32,378 nucleotides of DNA, from positions 1 to 32,378 of the forward strand of contig JALKBU010000575.1 of assembly GCA_023091735.1 (NCBI GenBank), written 5' to 3'. Of the stretch, positions 25,812 to 32,378 are shown piece by piece (positions within the stretch are counted from its first letter, which is position 1; each line of letters opens with the position of its first letter). This DNA is from Trichomonas tenax. Lineage: Eukaryota; Parabasalia; Trichomonadida; Trichomonadidae. The translations under genes and the position numbers were made by a program. The notes beneath the pieces are model-generated. The model was not told where the DNA came from and made no database searches. It saw only the letters and a list, made by a program, of their open reading frames with translations.

Positions 25812-26930
25812 TTACTTCGGAACCAATGGTTGGAGTGAGTTAAGTGGTGGCTCGTTTTCTTGAAAATCTTCTTTATGATCCGCAACATCTTGAATCAGAG
25901 GATCGTCTGGGCCGGCAATGAGACCCTGACTTGATGGTAACTGCTGTGGAGGTGGAAGACCTCTAAGATCTTGTGTTAAAATAGTATAAACGAAAATTGC
26001 AGCAACAACTACAACGACAATGATTGGTGAAACAATCGTAAATGGTGTTATTGGTGTTTCTTTAAGTATTTGAAGTGATGTTTGAGATTGGTTTGATTGT
26101 TGTTGCTCTTTTTGATTAACTTCGGATGATTCTTCAGCGTTTTTATCTTTCTTGTTATTCTTTAGCTTCTTGCCTTTGCCTTTATTATCTTCTTCGTCTG
26201 TTTTTGTTGTCTTTTTCTTTGGCTTTTCCTCTTCTTCATCAGCATCTTCTTTTTCTTCTGTCTTTGACTGCTTCTTTCCTTTTGGTTTTGTATCTTCTTC
26301 CTCCTCCTCTTCCTCTTCTACTGGCTTCTTCTTCTTTGAAGCCTTTGATTTTGTAGGTTTTGTTTCTTCTTCATCTTCTTCTGTCTGTTTACCCTTTGAC
26401 TTGGATTTCTTTGGTTTTTCATCTTCTTGTTCGTTTTCTTCTTCGCCATCTTTTTCATCGGATTTTTCTTCGGTTTCTTCTTCCTCTTCTTCTTGTGGCT
26501 TTGCTTGCTTCTTTCCTTTCTTTGTAGGCTTTGTTTCTTCTTCCTCTTGTTCCTCTTCTTCTTCTTGAGATTTCTTGGACGTCTTTGATTTTGTAGGTTT
26601 AGTCTCTTCTTCTTCCTCCTCCTCTTCCTGTTCTTCAGGCTCTTCTTCCTCTTTTGCTTTTTTAGTCTTTTTCGTTACCTTTTTCGGAGCTTCTTCCTCT
26701 TCTTCTTCCTCATTCTCTTCAACGGGAGCTTTCTTCTTTGGTTTGGATTCGAGTATAACGTTTTTGTCCAATAATGATGTGAAATCGGGCTGTTTCGTAA
26801 ATAAAATGCTTAAATCGGAGAAAACTGATCGCGATGTGTTATTCACTGAATTATTCACTGCGTCAATTTGCGATATTTCGTCGTATTTCGGTAATAAACG
26901 AAGTGTAGAAAGAACTAAACCAATAAGCAT
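25812..26930 (-). CDS. Lys/Glu-repeat single-pass membrane protein, function unknown
   Basis: A 372-residue protein from the ATG at 26930; the frame upstream opens only from a TTG. The N-terminus MLIGLVLSTLRLLPKYD looks like a short signal peptide. From about residue 65 to 280 it is almost only Lys, Glu, Asp, Thr, Ser and Pro, with recurring units EEETKPTKSK / EEETKPTKKGKK / EDEEETKPTKSKASKKKK. Such KEKE tracts give a highly charged, extended region. A strong transmembrane helix (SPIIVVVVVAAIFVYTIL, about 296-316) is followed by a proline-rich tail of about 55 residues. The predicted topology is type I. KEKE lumenal regions occur in ER calcium-handling and chaperone-associated membrane proteins, but no specific family is recognised. 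Length variation of the repeats is likely. Confidence 0.7.
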   Translation of the reverse strand: MLIGLVLSTLRLLPKYDEISQIDAVNNSVNNTSRSVFSDLSILFTKQPDFTSLLDKNVILESKPKKKAPVEENEEEEEEEAPKKVTKKTKKAKEEEEPEEQEEEEEEEETKPTKSKTSKKSQEEEEEQEEEETKPTKKGKKQAKPQEEEEEETEEKSDEKDGEEENEQEDEKPKKSKSKGKQTEEDEEETKPTKSKASKKKKPVEEEEEEEEDTKPKGKKQSKTEEKEDADEEEEKPKKKTTKTDEEDNKGKGKKLKNNKKDKNAEESSEVNQKEQQQSNQSQTSLQILKETPITPFTIVSPIIVVVVVAAIFVYTILTQDLRGLPPPQQLPSSQGLIAGPDDPLIQDVADHKEDFQENEPPLNSLQPLVPK

Positions 26931-27515
26931 TTTGTCACTTTTTACTTTTAAATCTTTTTTATGTTTAGATCCGCATTGAACTAAAAATGCCAAATTTCTA
27001 AAGAAAATTCATTATTGTACATTAATATCTCAAATTTCAAAAGGAAATTTAAAAGAAAACACCATTTTTATTATTAGGAACTACGGTTTATTTAATATAA
27101 TAAACTTGTCATTTTTCGGATTTGCAATTTAATCAATAATTAAGACAGAAATGCAGATCTTTATGATAAAAATAGTTTTCTTTTGGGAAATGAGGATATT
27201 TGAAAGTCACCAATGATTAATGAAGTAAGCATAACTTTCAGAGGGGGTCATATTTCAAATGAAAGTTCTTTTAATTCGAGTTGTTTTTTTACCATTTTTT
27301 TTCCACAAGCAACTGTATGATTTCTGATGAACTGCAAAGAGAGAACATGAATTAAGATATGTTTATATGGAGGAAAGCCCAAATCACTACAAATTTAAAA
27401 CTTCATTACAAAAATTGTTCCAAAACAGAAAATACCGCATTTTCTGCATACACAGAGTCTAATGATTAAGTTTTTTAAATCATTAAATTTAATATGTCGC
27501 GATTCATTTTTCTGC
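26931..27515. other. Divergent intergenic region
   Basis: About 585 bp between the KE-rich gene and Ufd2, transcribed in opposite directions. A reversed GTCACTTTTT copy (26934-26943) lies 3 nt before the KE-rich ATG. I see no other gene. Confidence 0.4.
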
Positions 27516-27516
27516 T

Positions 27517-27528
27517 GTCATTTTTTTT
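27517..27528 (+). promoter_or_regulatory. Initiator that decides the Ufd2 start codon
   Basis: GTCATTTTTTTT with the A at 27520 lies 22 nt before the ATG at 27542 but downstream of the first in-frame ATG at 27494. If it is used, the mRNA cannot include the first ATG. Confidence 0.5.
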
Positions 27529-27541
27529 AAAAGTTGTTCAA

Positions 27542-30289
27542 ATGAGTGTTGATCCTGAGCTTATCGACTTTGTTCGTAGAGTTCCAACAACAAACGAAGT
27601 GGAGCTCTCCCGGGTTGTTGGGTCTACTGTTGGCGCTGACTTTAATCAGGATGATTTCATATTTAGCGTAATGCAATGCATTGATACCAGAAAAATATCA
27701 TCATTCCAAGTTTTGATACTTCTATCATCTTTGAAATCAAAATCTTTCGTCTGCAATCGAATTCGAGAATCGACCAATAATTACCTGAAGATTATTGTTG
27801 ATATGCCATCAATTTTTCAGGAAGATTTCACTCTCAGCTTGATCGCTGAGCACTTTCTTATGTATGTTTTAAGCCCATTAGTGAAATGGGCTTGGGTTGA
27901 AAACTTTATAGCGCTTCTTACAGGAAAGAACGAAGATGGTTCTATGGAACTCGAAAATGGAGCCAAATTGTTTGTAATAACAATCACTCTTCTTTCGGCG
28001 AAGGTTTATAATTCCGATTTCTTTGAAACTTCAAAGTATATTCAATTAATTCTCTATTTTGTCAATTTCGAGCAAATCAGATTTGCTTTCACAAGGTCAG
28101 AATTCTTCGAACCAGTTTTTCGACAAATATTATCTCAATCTGTTTTCCCTCATGATAATGCTCAGCGAACAAATCAATATTTCACCGATCCTGAAGGAAA
28201 CTTCACTCATGAAACAGTCAGACAAGTAAATTATGCATTTCAAAATTATCATCAATCGCTTTTCGATTTAGTCGCAAAATTATTGGCAGCGAACTCACGC
28301 CAACAGATCCTTGCATTGCTTGGCAAGTTGGTCGATGATTGCTCTAAGATTTCAATGGACGGATTTTTGAACATTCGTAAGAAGTCCGCAATGCATGCTG
28401 AGGCTATTGGCTATAATCTTGAGTATATATTAATCCACCTTGCTCTCTATTGTCGCGAAAAAATGCCAAATGCACAAATTGATGTTCACACACCTTATAA
28501 TAAGAAGTCTTATGTTCAAATCCAGAACGACACAGATTTGCTTGCTGTTTCTGGTGAAATGACACTCTGGTACGATCCAAGAACAGAGCGTGGAAAGGAA
28601 TATTACAAAGATTTCAACGCTGATGACCAAAAGAATCAAAAAGCCAAATTAGATGCTGAAAATTATGCTAAAGAGTTGGCGCAGTGCGAAAACCTCGATT
28701 TGAATGTTTCTTCGCATGCTTTCTTCCTCTCATGGAAGTGTGTCGAAAATGTTTCATATACTTTCGTAAGATTGATAGAGCAGTTTAGCAGACAAATACA
28801 AGCAACAAATAGAAATGAACGTGAAGCATCTAGCGATTTCATGAGAATGCAATACAGAGAAGCCAAGAAACGTATGAATTTGTTTATTTCTATCTTGGAA
28901 TGCCTCATGATTATCGACCACAAATATGAAGATTTTATTGATTTCTTCTGCGAGACATTCGATTACTTAAAGCTCCATGCAGGATACCAAAACTATCAAT
29001 TACCAAAAGAAGTTCCTTTGGCATATGCCCATCTTCCTAAATATATTTTAGAACCAGTAGTTCATGTTATGTTCCTCATGATTGTTCTATCACCTCCTCC
29101 AAAGCTTGATAGAGTGTTATCCAACTTGACAGCTATTTTCAGTGGATCTGACTATATCAGATCAATTTTCATCAAGGCGAAGTTTGTAGAAATATTTGCT
29201 CGTATTGCAAATAACAGAGAGCAAGGCTATTTGATGATCGGTTTACCTCATATTGCAGAGCAAATGATCCCATCGCTCGTTAGATTCTTCATCGATGTTC
29301 AAAGGACAGGTGGTGCAATGAGCTACTATGATCGCTTTAATTTCAGAAACTCTGCACAGGAACTTCTTAAGTTATGGTTCCAGTATTCAGAGTTCAGAGA
29401 CTTCTTTGCTCAGCACAGAAGTGAATCATCATATAAGGATTTAGTCTTCCACCTTGTTGATGATAACATTTACTACTTATCCGAATCCATAGCACTCTTC
29501 GACTCTATTTCTAATATGTCACGCATTAAAGTTGACAGCCAGCAAGGCCGCGACACACTTGCAGAGACTAATCAGGCTGTCGAAACAGCAGAAATTGCTG
29601 AGCAGACCGGAAGCCTCAACAATAATCTTCAGTCCGTTATGAGAGCTTTGGAACTGATTGAGAAGATGACAGAGTTCTTACCACAGATTTTCAACGATCC
29701 TATAGTTCTTGAAAAGCTTGTTTCACTCACTATTTCTTCTCTCGATCTCTGCATCAATAAGAAGAAAATCCTAAATATTCCAAACAAACATGAAATTAAA
29801 TTTAGCTATGAGGAGTTCTTCACACTCATTTGCAAGATTATTGCTCACTGCAACACACCAGAGTACGTCGATATGTTTTGCCATAACGAGCGTTACTTCA
29901 GCCTTGAGCTTCTCCAAAATGCTTTGAACCAGATGGATTCAATACGCATGAGCAACGCTATTATCAGCGAGTTCCAGAGCTTCGTTGATCAAGCAATACA
30001 TGTCAAGGCTCAGATCGATGATATGTCAATCGATCCTAACGATCCAGATATCCCAGAGGAATTCTTTGATCCACTTACATACGATATCATGAAGGATCCA
30101 GTTATCCTTCCAGGTGATGAAGTTGTTGATAGGATTAATTGCCAGAATCTTATCAAGAACAAGATGAAGACACCATTAAAGCAATTAGAGATCCCCGCAG
30201 ACTATGTACCAAAGCCTGCTACTGATCTCAAGAAGCAGATTCAGGAGTTCATCAATAAGAAACTTGCGGAACGTAGACAGAAACAGTAA
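27542..30289 (+). CDS. UFD2: Ubiquitin conjugation factor E4, Ufd2/UBE4 family
   Basis: A 915-residue protein from the ATG at 27542 (MSVDPELIDF). The earlier ATG at 27494 would add a hydrophobic 16-residue leader unsuited to this cytosolic family. The long helical Ufd2 core fills about 60-830, with segments such as MQYREAKKRMNLFISILECL and LPKYILEPVVHVMFLMIVL in the expected order. The U-box is at about 837-910: IPEEFFDPLTYDIMKDPVILPGDEVVDR matches the family's IPDEFLDPLMxTLMxDPVxLPSS signature. The later DPFNRxPL step is diverged (MKTPLKQLEIP). Ufd2 extends ubiquitin chains on substrates handled by Cdc48/p97 and sends them to the proteasome. Yeast Ufd2 is 961 residues, so the length fits. 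Confidence 0.93.
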   Translation: MSVDPELIDFVRRVPTTNEVELSRVVGSTVGADFNQDDFIFSVMQCIDTRKISSFQVLILLSSLKSKSFVCNRIRESTNNYLKIIVDMPSIFQEDFTLSLIAEHFLMYVLSPLVKWAWVENFIALLTGKNEDGSMELENGAKLFVITITLLSAKVYNSDFFETSKYIQLILYFVNFEQIRFAFTRSEFFEPVFRQILSQSVFPHDNAQRTNQYFTDPEGNFTHETVRQVNYAFQNYHQSLFDLVAKLLAANSRQQILALLGKLVDDCSKISMDGFLNIRKKSAMHAEAIGYNLEYILIHLALYCREKMPNAQIDVHTPYNKKSYVQIQNDTDLLAVSGEMTLWYDPRTERGKEYYKDFNADDQKNQKAKLDAENYAKELAQCENLDLNVSSHAFFLSWKCVENVSYTFVRLIEQFSRQIQATNRNEREASSDFMRMQYREAKKRMNLFISILECLMIIDHKYEDFIDFFCETFDYLKLHAGYQNYQLPKEVPLAYAHLPKYILEPVVHVMFLMIVLSPPPKLDRVLSNLTAIFSGSDYIRSIFIKAKFVEIFARIANNREQGYLMIGLPHIAEQMIPSLVRFFIDVQRTGGAMSYYDRFNFRNSAQELLKLWFQYSEFRDFFAQHRSESSYKDLVFHLVDDNIYYLSESIALFDSISNMSRIKVDSQQGRDTLAETNQAVETAEIAEQTGSLNNNLQSVMRALELIEKMTEFLPQIFNDPIVLEKLVSLTISSLDLCINKKKILNIPNKHEIKFSYEEFFTLICKIIAHCNTPEYVDMFCHNERYFSLELLQNALNQMDSIRMSNAIISEFQSFVDQAIHVKAQIDDMSIDPNDPDIPEEFFDPLTYDIMKDPVILPGDEVVDRINCQNLIKNKMKTPLKQLEIPADYVPKPATDLKKQIQEFINKKLAERRQKQ

Positions 30290-30649
30290 TTTTATGATAT
30301 CTTTTATTTTAAACACACTATGCCTTTACTTTTTCCCATGTTTTCTCATTAACTTTCTAAAAATATTATTACCTTTTTTTTTGCAATTTTGCTGCAATAA
30401 GAAAACATTATCGCGAGGAGTAGAGCTGTTTCAATAATATAAAATTTTCATTTTAAATCTCTTCTAGAGTTGGTTTTTGCTGAGTTTATTTTTTGTGATT
30501 TGTAAAATAATTTACATGCCATAGTTCTGAAAACGAATACTTTACATGTCAAAATAGGGATATTGAAAAATTTATTTCTATTTATGATAGAAATGAGAAG
30601 TAGATAACGAATCAATGAAATTTTCAAATTTCGAAATCACAATTTTAAA
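30290..30649. other. Intergenic spacer, nothing recognised
   Basis: This is 360 bp of AT-rich DNA with a T9 run at about 30374-30382. ATCACAATTTT places a TCAC 11 nt before the acid phosphatase ATG (A at 30639), a partial initiator match. Confidence 0.4.
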
Positions 30650-31825
30650 ATGTTTCTTTTGATTTTATTACAGATTCGCTTCAATTCCACGTGGTGTGAT
30701 CCACCGAAATGGGATTTTGAACCGATTCCAGATGCGGACCTTCTTCAAATACAGATCCTTACGCGTCACGGCGCGAGAACGCCTTTGCACGCTTATCAAC
30801 AAAACGGAACAACATGGAAATGTGACAACACCGAACTGAGGTACTACTCAACTCCGGAGCAATCTCCCACAAAAGTCCACGTGGCGTATGGGAAATCGAT
30901 TTTCGGAGGTGAATGTCACTTTGGACAGCTTACTTTTGTTGGACACGAGGCACTCAAGAGCTTAGGAAAATACGTGCGCAGCACATACATCGAAAAACTC
31001 AAATTTTTACCGAATAGATACGATAGTCATTCATATTTCATCAGATCTACAGGAACACACAGAACAATTCACTCTGCTATGGCCTTTGCGAACGGATTAT
31101 ACCCAGATCATCACGAAATCGCAGTTCACGTTGCTGATAAATCTCTCGACACATTTAGAAGAGCTTCTGCTGTTTGCCCGAACTTAAAGAAGAATATCGA
31201 TGAAATGAAAGCAGATCCTAACGTTACAGGACTGTTTCCACAAAATGAGACAGCGGTAAAGCAAGCAGCAAAGTTATTCGAAATCAAGAACAAAGTTGTT
31301 CCAGATATCGTTATGGCAACACGCTGCAACAACAGGCCATTGCCAGAAGGTATAGATGTCGACGCCATTGATAAAAATGCCATAGCTAAAGCCAGACAAC
31401 AGATCTATATATTCTCCAACAAAAAAGTTTATCCTTTGATCTTTTCTTTCCCTTTCGCTGAAATAACAAACACGTTCATAAAGAGAGCAACAGGGAATTC
31501 TACAATAAAACTGAAGCACTGGAGTGGCCACAATGGTAATATATTTGGTTTGCTGGCTTATCTTGGTGAGGACATTGAAGTTGGACCTGCATACGGTTCT
31601 TATATTCTCATGGAGATGTGGAGAACAAGGAGTGGATCTCACTTAGTGAGATTTATATATAATGGAAGGCTTTTAGCTCCTCCAAGGTTCGGAAGCAAGC
31701 AGCAAGTCGCACTCGATGAAATGATTGAATTCACACGAAAAACAATGCCAGATCTGAAGAAAGATTGTGGCTTCAAACTCGAGAAGTTTATGAAGTCAAT
31801 GGATACCAGGCCTGAAAATCAGTAA
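30650..31825 (+). CDS. Histidine acid phosphatase family protein with altered catalytic dipeptide
   Basis: A 391-residue protein from a true ATG. MFLLILLQIRFNSTWC is probably a signal peptide, so the protein would be lysosomal, secreted or surface-bound. The phosphate-binding motif RHGARTP is intact at 39-45, including the nucleophilic His40. FIRSTGTHRTIHSAMAFANGLYP corresponds to the second arginine motif, with Gly in place of the usual Asp. The second catalytic motif, normally HD in a (S)GHD context, reads SGHNGN with H294 and N295. Asn in place of the acid/base Asp would be expected to lower or change activity. The rest, including the cysteines and the length (about 390-430 residues in the family), is normal. 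It lies only about 120 bp from the 5S array. Confidence 0.88.
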   Translation: MFLLILLQIRFNSTWCDPPKWDFEPIPDADLLQIQILTRHGARTPLHAYQQNGTTWKCDNTELRYYSTPEQSPTKVHVAYGKSIFGGECHFGQLTFVGHEALKSLGKYVRSTYIEKLKFLPNRYDSHSYFIRSTGTHRTIHSAMAFANGLYPDHHEIAVHVADKSLDTFRRASAVCPNLKKNIDEMKADPNVTGLFPQNETAVKQAAKLFEIKNKVVPDIVMATRCNNRPLPEGIDVDAIDKNAIAKARQQIYIFSNKKVYPLIFSFPFAEITNTFIKRATGNSTIKLKHWSGHNGNIFGLLAYLGEDIEVGPAYGSYILMEMWRTRSGSHLVRFIYNGRLLAPPRFGSKQQVALDEMIEFTRKTMPDLKKDCGFKLEKFMKSMDTRPENQ

Positions 31826-31944
31826 TATTTATCCTTGATATATTAAGAAGTAGATGTTATCAATTGTTGATGTTTGTAAATGTTTTGTTTTTTAAAGTAT
31901 TTATGTATGTTTATGTTGAGATATAAAAAAGGTGAAATAAAAAA
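31826..31944. other. Boundary between single-copy DNA and the 5S array
   Basis: These 119 bp lie between the acid phosphatase stop and the first base that matches the 5S repeat. They are AT-rich. The similarity to the next unit fades out just before 31945, in the spacer immediately downstream of where a 5S gene would be. Confidence 0.6.
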
Positions 31945-32076
31945 TGTGCAGAATTCCTCTGTGATGCTCACACATATGATGAATGTGCATTTAGTGCGAT
32001 ATTTTTGAAGTTTCTTCGCTCTTTTTTGCTCGTTCAGCATATGTGTCAGCAAATTGAGAGAATATATGCTAGTGTT

Positions 32077-32097
32077 ATATGTTTCCGTCAAACATAT
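32077..32097 (+). promoter_or_regulatory. Perfect hairpin directly upstream of 5S rRNA
   Basis: ATATGTTT (32077-32084) and AAACATAT (32090-32097) pair perfectly around CCGTC, ending about 5 bp before the 5S start. Its position suggests an upstream promoter element or nucleosome-free mark for Pol III, but 5S genes mainly use internal boxes, so the role is open. Confidence 0.35.
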
Positions 32098-32102
32098 CTT
32101 TC

Positions 32103-32220
32103 GAAGCGGTCACACCCGGCTGGCAACATCCAGCTCCATTCCGAACCTGGAAATTAAGCAGTCGCGGGCCACATCAGTACTGGGCTGGGCGACTTCCCGG
32201 GAACGTGTGGTGCTTGCTTC
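32103..32220 (+). rRNA. 5S ribosomal RNA
   Basis: About 118 nt with the eukaryotic 5S order: CGGTCACACC (family CGGCCATACC), CCATTCCGAACCTGG (family GATCTCGTCTGATCTCGG region), the internal A box TTAAGCAG...CGGGCC, CAGTACTGGGCTGGG (family AGTACTTGGATGGG) and CGGGAA...GGTGCT. The ends pair as GAAGC (32103-32107) with GCTTC (32216-32220), forming helix I. Transcription by RNA polymerase III through the internal A, intermediate and C boxes is expected. Exact ends may differ by one or two bases. Confidence 0.95.
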
Positions 32221-32233
32221 TTTTTCTTTTTTT
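32221..32233 (+). terminator. Pol III terminator of 5S rRNA
   Basis: T5-C-T7 on the plus strand starts at the base after helix I closes, as expected for RNA polymerase III termination. Confidence 0.85.
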
Positions 32234-32378
32234 GAAGCTCAAAGTACAAAGTGTGCAGAATTCCTCTGTGATGCTCACACATATGATGAATGTGCATTTA
32301 GTGCGATATTTTTGAAGTTTCTTCGCTCTTTTTTGCTCGTTCAGCATATGTGTCAGCAAATTGAGAGAATATATGCTA

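Larger units (their letters stand above)
31945..32378 (+). repeat. Tandem 5S rDNA array, 307-bp period
   Basis: The stretch beginning TGTGCAGAATTCCTCTGTG at 31945 recurs at 32252 and matches to the end of the window (32062-32071 equals 32369-32378), giving a period of exactly 307 bp. I see no mismatch over the 127 bp available in both copies. The unit holds one 5S gene and about 190 bp of spacer. The first unit is complete; the second is cut by the window end. Identical copies point to ongoing homogenisation, and the array probably continues to the right. Confidence 0.92.

Noticed and set aside
26126..26979. Long Ser- and Leu-rich open frames on the plus strand
   Set aside because: They are the complement of the Lys/Glu codons of the KE-rich membrane protein gene; low complexity, no start context.
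27494..27541. Upstream ATG that would lengthen Ufd2 by 16 residues
   Set aside because: It adds a hydrophobic leader not expected for Ufd2 and lies upstream of the likely transcription start at 27520.
1..32378. CRISPR arrays, bacterial operons or horizontally acquired bacterial islands
   Set aside because: No regularly spaced short repeats were seen; the only tandem arrays are the hairpin repeat and the 5S units, and recognised genes are eukaryotic.

Overview
The window looks like chromosomal DNA of a parabasalid protist, most likely a trichomonad; Tritrichomonas is my best guess, not proven. The protein-coding genes are eukaryotic (TRAPP, Ufd2, N-myristoyltransferase, L19e, L21e, RasGEF). 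All are uninterrupted single exons in very AT-rich DNA. Gaps between most genes are about 0.25-0.8 kb. Many start codons sit 10-40 nt behind a TCA-pyrimidine-T-run sequence that matches the trichomonad initiator (TCA+1Y(T/A)), and several stop codons overlap TAAA. The right end runs into a tandem 5S rRNA array with a 307 bp period. I found no intron carrying the ACTAACACACAG-type 3' end known from trichomonads.

Layout. 1-1070: remnant-like DNA with two broken reading frames (perhaps mobile or virus-like) and hairpin repeats. 1513-11223: TRAPPII subunit TRAPPC9/Trs120 (-), a thioredoxin/PDI-like protein (+), a RasGEF (-), an ankyrin protein (-) and a short Vps39/TRAP1-type protein (-), so mostly membrane traffic and signalling. 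11224-14558: 3.3 kb with no convincing gene but with notable inverted repeats. 14663-22760: ribosomal protein L21e, a KAR5/GEX1/Brambleberry-type nuclear-fusion protein, a small coiled-coil protein, an ARM-like protein, an unknown phospho-site-rich protein, a free-standing nucleoplasmin-like domain and the Dbp9/DDX56 helicase. 23219-31825: L19e (-), N-myristoyltransferase (-), a Lys/Glu-repeat membrane protein (-), the Ufd2/UBE4 U-box E4 ligase (+) and a histidine acid phosphatase family protein (+). 31945-32378: edge of the 5S array.

There is no operon logic; each gene appears to have its own promoter. Two loose themes are visible: 60S ribosome production (L21e, L19e, Dbp9, 5S rRNA) and endomembrane function (TRAPPC9, Vps39-like, PDI-like, the KE-rich membrane protein, acid phosphatase).

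The most interesting items are the KAR5/GEX1-like karyogamy protein in a lineage usually regarded as asexual, the acid phosphatase whose catalytic HD dipeptide reads HN, the single-domain nucleoplasmin-like protein, the Vps39-type protein without its N-terminal propeller, and several perfect hairpins in non-coding DNA.
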